NCBI GenBank assembly: GCA_016709495.1
Contig: JADJMS010000016.1
Coordinates: forward strand, 32,234-96,233
Source: Candidatus Dechloromonas phosphorivorans
GTDB taxonomy: Bacteria; Pseudomonadota; Gammaproteobacteria; Burkholderiales; Rhodocyclaceae
Direction: 5' to 3'
Length of the DNA stretch: 64,000 nucleotides
Positions within the stretch are counted from its first letter, which is position 1. Every line of letters starts with the position of its first letter. A program made the position numbers and the translations under genes. The notes beneath the pieces are model-generated. The model ran no database searches, was not told the origin of the DNA, and saw only the letters and a list, made by a program, of their open reading frames with translations. Shown here one piece after another: positions 19,341-31,535 of the stretch.

Positions 19341-22266
19341 TATTCGTGCGCTGAGTTTCTTTAGCCATGCGGAAGGCGTCGCGGATTTGTTCGCGCAACT
19401 GATCGTCATCCCACGGCTTGGTCAAAAATTTGTAGATGGCACCGCGATTGATCGCACCGGTGACTGAGTCGAGATCGGTATACCCGGTCAGCACAATACG
19501 GATGGTATTCGGGTAAAGCTGGCGGACGCGGGCAAAAAACTCGGTGCCTGACATTTCCGGCATGCGCTGGTCGGAAAGAATGACCTGCACCGGTTGTTTG
19601 GCGAGATGCTCGAAAGCCTCACTAGGGGAAAGTGCAGTCAGAATCTGGAAGCCTTCGCGGCGCAACAGACGCGATAATGAAGCAAGAATGTTGGGTTCGT
19701 CATCAACAAGAAGCAGGGTTTGTTTGTATTCATTTGGCTGTTCGCGAATAGGCAGACGTTTGTTGCCGACCATTAGCAACTCGAACTCGGCAGCGGGCAG
19801 GGCTCGGCTGAATAAGTAGCCCTGCATTGCATCGCAGCGCCGTCCGCGCAGGAAATTGGCTTGCGCTTCAGTTTCAACCCCTTCGGCCAGCACCGACAGG
19901 TTCATGCTACGTGCCATGACGATGGCGGCGGTGGCAATCGCTGCATTGACCGGGTTACCGATAATGTCGCGGACGAAGCTCTGGTCAATCTTGATTTTGT
20001 CGAAAGGAAAGCGTGAAACATAGGCAAGTGAGGAATAACCAGTGCCAAAATCGTCTAGCGATAACTTGGTGCCGATCGCCTTAAGGGCGCGACATTGGGC
20101 AATGGCTTCTTCGACATCGTCAATGAAGGCGCTTTCGGTAATCTCCAACTCTAACGCGCCAGCTGGCAGGCCGCTTTCGGCCAACACTTCACCGACCAGA
20201 CCGGGCAGATTGGACTGACGAAACTGGCGGGTGGACAGGTTGACCGCAACGCGCAAATTAACCAGCCCGAGATCAAGCCAGAGGCGGGTTTGTTTACAGG
20301 CTGTGCGTAACACCCACTCACCAATCGGCAAAATAAGGCCAGTTTCCTCGGCAATCGGAATGAATTCAACCGGGGAAACCGAGCCGAATTGCGGATTATT
20401 CCAGCGTAGCAAGGCCTCCATGCCGATCAGGTTGCCACTTTCGAGACTGATTTGTGGTTGATAAAACACGGTCAATTCGTTGTGCTGTATGGCGTCACGT
20501 AACGCAGTTTCCAGCCCCAAGCGGCGCTCGGCATCGGCATCCATTTCCGGCGAATAAAAGCGGAATGTATTGCGTCCAGCCTTTTTTGCACGCAGCAGGG
20601 CGGCATCTGCGCTCTTCAACAAAGCATCGGTTTCGCAGCCATTGCGTGGCGAGACACTGATGCCAATGCTGGCGGTGATAACAATCGATTGCCCCGAAAT
20701 ATTGAAGGGAACGGTAATCGCATCGAGCATGCGCTGGGCGAGGGCGATGACATCGCGTTCATGGCTGAGATTGGCCATCACGAAACCAAATTCATTGCCT
20801 GAGCGGCGGCCAATGGTGTCGCCATCACGCACTTGCAAATTGAGGCGGCGGGAAATTTCGACCAGTATCTCGTCCCCAACTGGCGGGCCAAGGGTGTCGT
20901 TGATGATGCGAAATCGGTCCAGATCGAGCAGGATGACAGCCGTTTCGCGATTAAATCGGTGCGCGTTGATCAGCGCTTGATTGAGACGGTCAGCAAACAG
21001 ATTGCGATTGGGCAGGTTGGTCAACGGGTCAAAGCTGGAAAGGTATTGAATACGTTCAGCAGCGGCTTCACGTTCAGAAAGATCGCTGAAAATTCCGACG
21101 TAATTTGTCAGTCGACCGCTACGTTCCTTAACCGCTGAAATACTCAGCCATTCCCTGACCAATTCACCATCCTTGCGCCGATTGGAGATTTCGCCCTGCC
21201 AGTTGCCGTGGTGCAAGATGGTCTCCCACATATCGCGATAAAACTCGGCACCATGCACGCCAGAACGCAGAATTCGGGGATTTTTACCTAAAACCTCATT
21301 GGCGCTGTAACCGGTAACTTTGGAGAAGGCCTCATTGATCAGCAAGATCTCGCCGCGCGGATCGGTAATACAAACACCGTCACTGATACCGGTGAATACT
21401 ATCGAGGAAAGCCGATGCTCGTCTTCGGCTGCTTTGCGCTGGCTGATGTCGGCCATTGTGCCCAAAACATGAGTTGGCTTGCCGTTTTTGTCCCGTTGCA
21501 GCACCCTTCCGCGCACCTCAGACCATACCCAGTGGCCATTGAGATGCTGCATACGCATTTCTTCGAAATGGAACTCATCGCTGAGTGAAACCATCGCTTC
21601 TTCGCCTATATGGCGATCTTCCGGATGAATCAAGGCCAATGCTTCGGCAACCGTTGCCGGCCCACAGCTGCGGCCAAGAATTTGCGCCAGACTTGCGCTC
21701 CAATCGTTGCGCCCGCTTTCGTAGTTGTGCTCCCAAACTCCAAAACCCGACGTGTTGAGAGCGACTTGCAGGCGTGATTCGAGCTGCTTGTTTTCCGCCA
21801 TGCGACGCGAAACTTCCTGCTCCAGCCAGGCTCTTTGCCCGTTCAGCAGATCGCGGGCTTTTTTCAGTTCAAGTTGAGCCAAAACGCGAGAGCGCAACAC
21901 GCCTGGCTTGATCGGTTTAGTGATGTAATCGACGGCGCCTTCGTGCAGGCCGACTTCTTCGTCGTGAGTGCTGTCGAGTGCGGTGACGAAAATTACTGGA
22001 ATATCGCGGGTATCAGCCTGAGAGCGCAGTTTTTGCAGTACTTGATGGCCATCCATACCGGGCATCATGACATCAAGCAGGATCAGGTCAGGGCGAGGTT
22101 CCAGACTGGCGAAGCGGAGCGCGGTCGGGCCGTTGGCCGCAACTCTGACATCGACGCCGAGGCTGCTGACCATTTCAGAAATGGTGCTCAAGTTGTCAGG
22201 TAAGTCATCCACCACCAGCACAATCGGCCTGGCGGTTGCTTCATTTCCCTGGTCCGTATGCGACAT
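19330..22266 (-). CDS. Receiver-PAS-PAS-GGDEF(degenerate)-EAL-receiver protein, cyclic-di-GMP phosphodiesterase
   Basis: 978 residues, intact. Order: receiver (VLVVDDLPDNL, LILLDVMMPGMDG, ITKPIKPG), coiled coil, two PAS domains, GGDEF domain, EAL domain, and a second receiver at the C-terminus (LLLVDDEPNIL, ILSDQRMPEMSG, LTKPWDDDQ). The GGDEF active-site loop reads SGNEF, so diguanylate cyclase activity is unlikely. The EAL domain keeps its catalytic residues (GMEALLRW, ELEITESAF, LDDFGTGYSSL, KIDQSFV, AEGVET), so hydrolysis of cyclic-di-GMP is expected. Two receivers at opposite ends suggest dual phosphorylation inputs. It overlaps the downstream kinase start. Confidence 0.9.
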   Translation of the reverse strand: MSHTDQGNEATARPIVLVVDDLPDNLSTISEMVSSLGVDVRVAANGPTALRFASLEPRPDLILLDVMMPGMDGHQVLQKLRSQADTRDIPVIFVTALDSTHDEEVGLHEGAVDYITKPIKPGVLRSRVLAQLELKKARDLLNGQRAWLEQEVSRRMAENKQLESRLQVALNTSGFGVWEHNYESGRNDWSASLAQILGRSCGPATVAEALALIHPEDRHIGEEAMVSLSDEFHFEEMRMQHLNGHWVWSEVRGRVLQRDKNGKPTHVLGTMADISQRKAAEDEHRLSSIVFTGISDGVCITDPRGEILLINEAFSKVTGYSANEVLGKNPRILRSGVHGAEFYRDMWETILHHGNWQGEISNRRKDGELVREWLSISAVKERSGRLTNYVGIFSDLSEREAAAERIQYLSSFDPLTNLPNRNLFADRLNQALINAHRFNRETAVILLDLDRFRIINDTLGPPVGDEILVEISRRLNLQVRDGDTIGRRSGNEFGFVMANLSHERDVIALAQRMLDAITVPFNISGQSIVITASIGISVSPRNGCETDALLKSADAALLRAKKAGRNTFRFYSPEMDADAERRLGLETALRDAIQHNELTVFYQPQISLESGNLIGMEALLRWNNPQFGSVSPVEFIPIAEETGLILPIGEWVLRTACKQTRLWLDLGLVNLRVAVNLSTRQFRQSNLPGLVGEVLAESGLPAGALELEITESAFIDDVEEAIAQCRALKAIGTKLSLDDFGTGYSSLAYVSRFPFDKIKIDQSFVRDIIGNPVNAAIATAAIVMARSMNLSVLAEGVETEAQANFLRGRRCDAMQGYLFSRALPAAEFELLMVGNKRLPIREQPNEYKQTLLLVDDEPNILASLSRLLRREGFQILTALSPSEAFEHLAKQPVQVILSDQRMPEMSGTEFFARVRQLYPNTIRIVLTGYTDLDSVTGAINRGAIYKFLTKPWDDDQLREQIRDAFRMAKETQRTNNGQ

Positions 22267-22359
22267 CGCCTGACTCCCCCGTGTATTTATTCTATTAGTA
22301 GTAGTTTCCCCCGTCGTTACCTCTCAAACAAGGGATGGAGGACGTTTGGAAAAAATATT

Positions 22360-25300
22360 TCAGCGCAACTCCACCTGTATGTTGGCAACGATAGCCAAGG
22401 CCGATTCAAAGTCGAAGCGGCTGATGTACCGATGCAATTGCGTGAATTCTGTGGGGAAACCGAGCTTTAATGCGGTTTGCAACTGTTCAAAGTGATGGCT
22501 GGCCTGACTACTGCCAGTGCGCAGTAATTCAGCCAGCTCGTCGAGCTGTTCTGACAATGCTTGCGGGCTAAGTGGGGGGGTGGCTATTTCCGGTTGGCGC
22601 TGCGCCGGCGTTTTGGACACAAGGTCTGAGATTGGTAAATACTTGCCGAGCAGTGCGTAGAGAGATTCTGGGTCTACCGGTTTAGGCAAAAAATCATTCA
22701 TGCCGGCAGTCCGATATTTCACTTGGTCAGCGACAAACACGTTGGCCGTCATGGCGACAATCGGCACTGCCGCGCCGTTGGGCAAGGCGCGAATCTGACG
22801 GCTTGCTTCAAGACCATCAAGCACCGGCATCTGGATATCCATCAGCACGAGATCAAAATTTGAGGCTTTAAAGCAGTTGACCGCAACAAGTCCGTTTTCG
22901 GCAGTCAACACCTCGGCGCCGGTGATTTCGACCATTTCCTTGGCAATTTCACGGTTAATTTCTTCATCCTCAACCAGCAGGACGCGGCCTTTAAGTTGTG
23001 AGGTGTCCCGGTTAGACTGTAATGAAGTTGGAGACTCTTCATTATCCGTAACGCCAAGGCGGGCCGTAATCCAGAAACGGCTGCCAACGCCCGGCGTGCT
23101 CTCGACGCCGACTTTGCCGCCCATCAGTTCGGCCAGATGGCGGGCAATGGCCAGCCCCAGACCGGTTCCGCCAAACTGCCGGGTGGTTGATCCATCAAGT
23201 TGCTCAAAGGCATTGAACAAGCGAGTGGTATCTTCCGGCGGAATGCCGATGCCGGTATCGGCCACCGTAAAGCGGCAGAGAATTTCCTGGCCATCGGTAG
23301 TCAGATGTTCACCAGAAAGTGCAATCGAACCCTGCTCAGTAAATTTAACGGCGTTGCTGGCAAAGTTGAGTAGTACTTGGCGCAGCCGTGTTTCATCGCC
23401 AAAGACACGCAGCGGTAAGCCATCCGGATCAATCGTCAGACACAAACCTTTTCCTGCTGCCTGATCACGGACCAACATGCCAATACTTTGCAGCACCTCC
23501 GCGGGCGAGAAGGGGTGACGTTCGAGCTCCAGCTTGCCGGCCTCGATTTTCGAGAGATCAAGTATGTCGTTAATGATTTGCAGCAAATGCTCGGTTGCGG
23601 CCGAGACTTTTTTCAATTTATCAACCTGGTCAGGCTGTAACGGACTTTGCATGAGCAGGTAATTGAGGCCGATAATGGCGTTCATTGGCGTGCGAATCTC
23701 GTGGCTCATATTGGCCAAGAACTCCGATTTCGCTCGATTGGCGGTGTCCGCCTTTTCCTTGGCGACAGCCAGTTCGTAAGTACGCAGATCAACCAGTTCT
23801 TCGAGGTGTTGACGGTGATTGATCAACTCAAGCTCATTACGCCGCCGTTCGGTAATATCTTCCTTGACTGCGACGTAATGCGTGACTTGCCCGCCGCTGT
23901 CGCGCACCGGCGAAATGGTGGCTAGTTCGAGATAGCGGGAGCCATCCTTGCGCTGATTGATGAATTCGCCACGCCAGACATGGCCTGAGGTGAGGGCAGG
24001 CCACAGCGTGCGATAGGTATCTGGTGCCGTCTCGCCAGATTGCAGAATGCGCGGATTTTTTCCAAGCGCTTCCTCCAGGGTATAACCGCTGGCATCAGTA
24101 AAGGACTGATTGACGAAAATAATGTTGGCATCCAGATCGGTAATCACAATACTGGCCGGGCTTTGCTCAACTGCGGTCGATAAGCGGCGCAAACCTTCTT
24201 CAGCGTTAGCAAGTTTGTGGTTAAGCTCAAGCACCTCATTTAGTTGTGCCGCCAGATCACGCTCAGCCTGTTTGCGTGGCGTGATATCCATCGTCATGCC
24301 GCCCAACTGGCGCTGGCCGCTACCATCGTCGATGGTGAACTTGGTTGACTCATAGTCGCGACCGTTAAAGCTTTCTTCAATCACTACCGTTGAGCCGCTT
24401 TCCAGCACCTTGCGGTCATCTTCAACGATTTTTTGCCCGAACTCGCCGGGGAATAATTCATCGCTGGTTTTGCCGATCATGCTCGCCGGATCAATGCCGA
24501 GCATCGTCTGAAAGCCCCGGTTGGCCATCAGCGTTCGCGAATCGGCATCCTTGACGTAGGCCGTGCCCGGCAGGTGATCGATGAAGCGTTGCAAGACGAG
24601 CAGGGAGCGTTGCCGTTCGACTTCCTTTTGCTGAATCTGGCGGTCAAATGCGTATTGCCGCCGCTGGTAGAAAGACAAGGCCAACGCGGCAAGCGAAGCG
24701 ACGAGCAGGAATAACACAGCTCGGGTCTGCGTCTGTTCTTGCCACGTCCCGAAAACTTCATCCAGATTACGGGCAGCGCCGACAATCAGCGGTTTGGTCA
24801 TGTGCAGGGCGGCTGGCTGCACCGTACGCATCGACATCAGGCGCTCGGCGCCAACGGTGCTAGACATGCCCGTCATCAGGCTGGCCATTTGGCGGCTATT
24901 GACGTGGCGCTGGAAAAATGACTCAGGGCTGCTGATCAAAAATCCCGGCGGCGCGGATTTTCGTTCTGGGACTAGAACCAATAATTTACCGATGCCATGC
25001 GTAATGGAAAGAGAAGTTTCCTTTCCGGCGTGAATGGATTTAAGCAATTGGCCCAGGCTTTCGCTATCAACGGTAGCGGTCACCATTCCGGCAAATTCGC
25101 CCAATGGTCCAAGGACCATGCGCCCTGCCGTCATGGTGTATACACCGAGCACGGTGATGAAAGGCTCGCTGAGGTAAAGCACATCGGCGTTTGGGTTATT
25201 CAATACCGTTTGAAAATACTCGCGCTGGGCAAAGTTTTTGCCGACCAGTTCACTTCGATTACTGACAATCATGGTGCCGCTGACATCAAATACGGACAGG

Positions 25301-25647
25301 GTGCGGACCCCTTCCAGCGCCTGAGTCAGCGTCGTCAGTTCGCGGGTAACAATGGCCTTTCCGCTGCTATGCGTCAGTTGCACAGCCACCGTTTCGCGCA
25401 GTTGTTCAAGTACCACATTGATCGAATTCAAGCGGCGTTCAATTTCTTCGACCACAACCAGGCTGTGATTCTCCAGCCGACTGATGGCCTCTTTTTCAAT
25501 TCGCTGACGAGTTTGGTATTGGTCATAGATAAGTTGCGCACCAAGCAGCAAGAGCGCAACGGCCAGCACCAGCCACTGCACAAGGTAAGCCCGTTTTGGT
25601 GCTGCAAGCAGCGGCATTTCAGTGATGGCTGGTGGTTTAGCCTTCAT
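22360..25647 (-). CDS. Membrane hybrid sensor histidine kinase (dCache-PAS-PAS-HK-receiver)
   Basis: 1095 residues, intact. A membrane segment near residues 22-42 (LVQWLVLAVALLLLGAQLIY) precedes a periplasmic double-Cache-like sensor, and a second segment lies near 315-335. Two PAS domains (one with SPASIVITDLDANIIFVNQS) follow, then the phosphoacceptor LANMSHEIRTPMNAIIG, an HATPase_c domain (GGTGLGLAI) and a receiver (VLLVEDEEINRE, LVLMDIQMPVLDG, LPKPVDPE). The last 80 residues are helical but lack an HPt His motif. It is paralogous to the next gene, 3 bp downstream. Confidence 0.9.
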   Translation of the reverse strand: MKAKPPAITEMPLLAAPKRAYLVQWLVLAVALLLLGAQLIYDQYQTRQRIEKEAISRLENHSLVVVEEIERRLNSINVVLEQLRETVAVQLTHSSGKAIVTRELTTLTQALEGVRTLSVFDVSGTMIVSNRSELVGKNFAQREYFQTVLNNPNADVLYLSEPFITVLGVYTMTAGRMVLGPLGEFAGMVTATVDSESLGQLLKSIHAGKETSLSITHGIGKLLVLVPERKSAPPGFLISSPESFFQRHVNSRQMASLMTGMSSTVGAERLMSMRTVQPAALHMTKPLIVGAARNLDEVFGTWQEQTQTRAVLFLLVASLAALALSFYQRRQYAFDRQIQQKEVERQRSLLVLQRFIDHLPGTAYVKDADSRTLMANRGFQTMLGIDPASMIGKTSDELFPGEFGQKIVEDDRKVLESGSTVVIEESFNGRDYESTKFTIDDGSGQRQLGGMTMDITPRKQAERDLAAQLNEVLELNHKLANAEEGLRRLSTAVEQSPASIVITDLDANIIFVNQSFTDASGYTLEEALGKNPRILQSGETAPDTYRTLWPALTSGHVWRGEFINQRKDGSRYLELATISPVRDSGGQVTHYVAVKEDITERRRNELELINHRQHLEELVDLRTYELAVAKEKADTANRAKSEFLANMSHEIRTPMNAIIGLNYLLMQSPLQPDQVDKLKKVSAATEHLLQIINDILDLSKIEAGKLELERHPFSPAEVLQSIGMLVRDQAAGKGLCLTIDPDGLPLRVFGDETRLRQVLLNFASNAVKFTEQGSIALSGEHLTTDGQEILCRFTVADTGIGIPPEDTTRLFNAFEQLDGSTTRQFGGTGLGLAIARHLAELMGGKVGVESTPGVGSRFWITARLGVTDNEESPTSLQSNRDTSQLKGRVLLVEDEEINREIAKEMVEITGAEVLTAENGLVAVNCFKASNFDLVLMDIQMPVLDGLEASRQIRALPNGAAVPIVAMTANVFVADQVKYRTAGMNDFLPKPVDPESLYALLGKYLPISDLVSKTPAQRQPEIATPPLSPQALSEQLDELAELLRTGSSQASHHFEQLQTALKLGFPTEFTQLHRYISRFDFESALAIVANIQVELR

Positions 25648-25650
25648 TGG

Positions 25651-28390
<2,740 letters not shown>

Positions 28391-28478
28391 TTTATGTTTG
28401 CTTATTGAGTGCGCCTGTGTCTTGGCACAATACTCGACCGATTGCTTGTGACTGTAAAGACAAATACTGCCTTACTGA

Positions 28479-29201
28479 TCAAGTAGCCAGTGGCAAGTTC
28501 GCTTCCAGTGACAACCACAAACAGGCTCCCTTTGATTCCTTGTTGATCGCAGCCAGAGCCTGATTGTGCTGGGCGATTTCTTCTTCGCTAGCGTGTTTAA
28601 CTATCAGTGGTTTGCGTGCCTTGCGTGTTTCTCCATTGGGCAATATTGAACGCGACTGATGATCATCCGGTTCGATCATCAAGGCATTCTGACCACGGGT
28701 CATGGCGAGGTACACTTCAGCCAGTAATTCGGTATCAAGCAAGGCGCCGTGCAGTGTGCGCTGGGAATTGTTGATTTCGTAGCGGTCGCATAGCGCGTCC
28801 AAACTATTCCGTTTGCCGGGGTGCAGGTTCTTGGCCATCCGTAACGTATCGGTGACTTTGCACAGAGTCTCTACCGGAACGCGGTCAAGCCGGCTGAGTT
28901 CGGCATTGAGAAAACCAATGTCGAAGGGGGCGTTGTGGATGATCAGCTCGGCGCCATTGATGAATTCGAGAAATTCATCGGCAATATCGGCAAACTTTGG
29001 CTTATCGGCGAGGAAGTCGAGGGTAATGCCATGCACAGCAGCTGCGCCGGCATCAATCTCGCGCTCCGGGTTGATGTATTTGTGCAAATGGTGACCGGTC
29101 GGCCGGCGATTTTCCATTTCAATGCAGGCAACTTCGATGATGCGGTGGCCCTGACGTGGGTCGAGACCGGTGGTTTCGGTGTCGAGAAAAATTTGTCGCA
29201 T
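28479..29201 (-). CDS. dnaQ: DNA polymerase III epsilon subunit (3'-5' proofreading exonuclease)
   Basis: 240 residues, the usual length. The three exonuclease motifs are clear: ExoI IFLDTETTGLD, ExoII IIHNAPFDIGFLNAEL and ExoIII HGALLDTELLAEVY, which hold the metal-binding acidic residues and the catalytic His. The C-terminal tail, which binds the alpha subunit, is present. It lies 2 bp downstream of rnhA in the rnhA-dnaQ arrangement common in Proteobacteria, so the two are cotranscribed. It removes misincorporated nucleotides during replication. Confidence 0.95.
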   Translation of the reverse strand: MRQIFLDTETTGLDPRQGHRIIEVACIEMENRRPTGHHLHKYINPEREIDAGAAAVHGITLDFLADKPKFADIADEFLEFINGAELIIHNAPFDIGFLNAELSRLDRVPVETLCKVTDTLRMAKNLHPGKRNSLDALCDRYEINNSQRTLHGALLDTELLAEVYLAMTRGQNALMIEPDDHQSRSILPNGETRKARKPLIVKHASEEEIAQHNQALAAINKESKGACLWLSLEANLPLAT

Positions 29202-29203
29202 GT

Positions 29204-29650
29204 TCAGTCTTTCAATTCTTCAATGCCGCGATTGGCCAGCGCATCGGCGCGTTCGTTTTCCGGGTGGCCGCTATGGCCTTTGACCCAAACCCAGACAAGT
29301 TTGTGTTGTTTGACTTGCGCATCCAGCAATTGCCAGAGGTCGGCATTTTTCACCGGCTTTTTGTCCGATGTTTTCCAGCCATTACGCTTCCAGCCGTGTA
29401 TCCACTCGTTGATGCCTTTCAGGACATATTGCGAGTCAGTGTAAATTTTTCCACCAATCGGGCGTTTCAAGGCTTCGATGGCGCGAATTGCTGCGGTCAG
29501 TTCCATGCGGTTGTTGGTGGTGGCCGGCTCGCCGCCCGACAATTCCTTCTCGTGCTGACCAAGTCGCAAAATAGCGCCCCAGCCGCCGGGGCCGGGGTTG
29601 CCCTTGCAGGCGCCATCAGTAAATATTTCTACGCTTTCTTCAACGGTCAT
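29204..29650 (-). CDS. rnhA: Ribonuclease HI
   Basis: 148 residues. Catalytic carboxylates are visible in IFTDGACKGNPGPGGWG (Asp), NNRMELTAAI (Glu), IYTDSQYV (Asp) and NERADALA (Asp). It cleaves the RNA strand of RNA-DNA hybrids, such as R-loops and primer remnants. The start overlaps the 3' end of the methyltransferase gene by 11 bp and its stop lies 2 bp before dnaQ, giving a methyltransferase-rnhA-dnaQ operon. Confidence 0.96.
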   Translation of the reverse strand: MTVEESVEIFTDGACKGNPGPGGWGAILRLGQHEKELSGGEPATTNNRMELTAAIRAIEALKRPIGGKIYTDSQYVLKGINEWIHGWKRNGWKTSDKKPVKNADLWQLLDAQVKQHKLVWVWVKGHSGHPENERADALANRGIEELKD

Positions 29651-30356
29651 TACTTTCCTTTTGCGCTGCAGGGCGCAACGTTTTCGCGCGCATCGAGGCT
29701 GATTTCCAGGGCGAAGTGATCAAGCGCATGCTGTGCACCCGCTTGATTGCCCGCAACATATAAACCCCGCCGGGCAGCCCCCACCAGCGATTGCCGGCGG
29801 CTTCCATAAAGTGCCAGCGGCGTAGCCAGGCTGCCTGTTCGCAGGGCGGAGCAAAGCAGCCGAACGTGTTGCGGTCAACTTCAAAACTGAGCAATTTTAG
29901 CCAGTCCTTGAGGCGGAGTGGTGAGATGTAATTACCGTTCCAAGGGAATTCGCCACCAGGTTTTGTGCGATTTTTAATTCCCCAGAGTGAGAGCGGGTTG
30001 AAGCCGAGGATGACCAGTTGGCCTTCGGGAATCAAAATGCGCTCAATTTCGCGCAGGATCTGATGAGGGTTGTGGTGGAACTCCAGTACATGTGGCAATA
30101 CGACAAGATAAGTGCTGTGTGCGGCAAAGGGAAGGGCGATGAGAAAGAAAAGTGCATCAACCGGGCCGGATTCGCCGGCGCGTTAACGGAAGGGAATGCG
30201 ATTGGCGTGCAGAAAATCAATTTGCGGCATGCCTAGCTGTAAGGCATTGAAGCCAAATACATCAGAAACCGTTTCGTCAATTCGCATCCGTTCCCAGTCG
30301 AGCACGTAGCGACCTTGCGCGGAGCCTAACCAGGTTTCCAGTCCCGGAATTGACAT
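29640..30356 (-). CDS. Class I SAM-dependent methyltransferase (in-frame stop at 30183-30185)
   Basis: The gene typically found between gloB and rnhA. The N-terminal part has LETWLGSAQGRYVLDWERMR and the C-terminal part LVVLPHVLEFHHNPHQILRE, with PEGQLVILGFNPLSLWG, typical of a methyltransferase_11-type fold. Both parts are in the same frame but a TAA codon at 30183-30185 separates them (read IPFR-stop-RAGESG). A single substitution or compensating errors would explain this; otherwise the gene is dead. The start at 30356 (MSIPGLETW) is preferred because longer starts overlap the divergent gloB. The substrate is unknown. Confidence 0.75.
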
Positions 30357-30384
30357 CCGGCGACCTTCGCTTGATAGTTCGGGG

Positions 30385-31143
30385 ATGTTCGAAAAAATCT
30401 TGCTCATTCCTGCATTCAAGGATAACTACATCTGGTTACTGGTTCGTGATGGCCGCGCCGCCGTCGTCGACCCTGGCGATCCGCTACCGGTCATGGAACG
30501 GCTTGAGGCCCTCGGCTTGCAGCTGGAAACCATCCTCATCACCCACCATCATGCCGATCATCAAGGCGGTATTGCCGCATTGCTGGAACACTGGCAAGCC
30601 GACGTGTTCGGGCCGGGAATCGAGTCTATCACAGGCTGTAATCGGCCATTGTGCGGCGGTGAAACGATCACGGTGCTTGGCCAGCCGGTCAGTGTGATGG
30701 CGGTGCCGGGCCATACACTGGGGCATCTCGCCTTTTACGTTCCGGGCGCACTCTTTTGTGGTGACACCTTGTTTGGCGCGGGTTGTGGCCGTCTGTTTGA
30801 AGGTACACCAGCGCAAATGAGTCATTCGTTGGCACAAATTGCTGCGTTGCCTGACGATACCCTGGTCTATTGTGCCCATGAATATACCGAAGCCAACCTG
30901 CGCTTTGCCATCGCGGTCGAGCCTTTGAATGCGGCGCTGCAGGATAGGGTCAAGCGCGTGGCCGAATTGCGGGCTACAGGAACGTCGAGCGTGCCATCGA
31001 CATTGAGCGAAGAGAAGGCGACTAATCCGTTCTTGCGCAGTGGTGAGCCAGCGGTGATTGCTGCCGCACTGGAACATGCTGCGGTCGACCGCTCAAAAGT
31101 CGCTGTTTTTACAGCGATACGTCAGTGGCGAAACAGCTTTTAA
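30385..31143 (+). CDS. gloB: Hydroxyacylglutathione hydrolase (glyoxalase II)
   Basis: 252 residues, a metallo-beta-lactamase fold. The metal-binding motif is LITHHHADHQGG; the further ligands lie in PGHTLGHLAFY, GDTLFGAGCGRLFEG and CAHEYT. The C-terminal NPFLRSGEP block is the glutathione-site signature of glyoxalase II. It hydrolyses S-lactoylglutathione to lactate and glutathione in methylglyoxal detoxification. It is divergent from the methyltransferase gene, and its 3' end overlaps the end of the convergent receiver gene by 4 bp. Confidence 0.95.
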   Translation: MFEKILLIPAFKDNYIWLLVRDGRAAVVDPGDPLPVMERLEALGLQLETILITHHHADHQGGIAALLEHWQADVFGPGIESITGCNRPLCGGETITVLGQPVSVMAVPGHTLGHLAFYVPGALFCGDTLFGAGCGRLFEGTPAQMSHSLAQIAALPDDTLVYCAHEYTEANLRFAIAVEPLNAALQDRVKRVAELRATGTSSVPSTLSEEKATNPFLRSGEPAVIAAALEHAAVDRSKVAVFTAIRQWRNSF

Positions 31144-31532
31144 TCAGCTGATTTTGGGCCTAATTTGGCACTGACGTGGGCCAGTGTATCAAGCACTTTT
31201 GCTGCATTGAAGGGTTTGACAATATAACCACTGGCACCGTTTTGAATGGCGGTTTGTACGGTTTCCGGTTCGGAGCTGCTGGTTATCATCACCACTGCAA
31301 TTTCCGGTCGTGCCGCCTTGATTTCGCGTAGTGCTTCGAGTCCGCTTTTCTCCGGCATCATGATATCGAGGCAGATGATGTCAGGTTTCAGACGATTGGC
31401 GATGTCTACCGCAGCAATGCCGTTACGGGCTTCGCCGATTACTTCGTAAGTTTCTCCCCGCAGCATACTGCGCAGAATGCTGCGCATCATGTCATTGTCG
31501 TCGACGATAATTACAGAGCAACGTTTGGCCAA
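31140..31532 (-). CDS. CheY-like single-domain response regulator
   Basis: 130 residues, receiver domain only: VIIVDDNDMMR (acidic pair), IICLDIMMPEKSG (phosphoacceptor Asp), MITSSS (switch Ser/Thr) and IVKPFNAAK (Lys). With no output domain it must act by protein contact. It sits 3 bp downstream of a receiver-GGDEF gene on the same strand, suggesting a role in the same phosphorelay to cyclic-di-GMP output (inference). Confidence 0.9.
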   Translation of the reverse strand: MAKRCSVIIVDDNDMMRSILRSMLRGETYEVIGEARNGIAAVDIANRLKPDIICLDIMMPEKSGLEALREIKAARPEIAVVMITSSSEPETVQTAIQNGASGYIVKPFNAAKVLDTLAHVSAKLGPKSAD

Positions 31533-31535
31533 GAT

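Noticed and set aside
20570..20980. Plus-strand open frames opposite the large signalling genes
   Set aside because: They are antisense to well-supported domains, have Arg/Ser-rich shadow composition and no start signals.
22360..22620. HPt phosphotransfer domain at the C-terminus of the hybrid kinase
   Set aside because: The helical tail lacks the conserved His-x-x-Lys-Gly type motif of HPt domains.
30183..30185. Recoding of the in-frame TAA in the methyltransferase
   Set aside because: Known recoding in bacteria uses TGA or TAG, and no downstream structure or recoding gene is visible.
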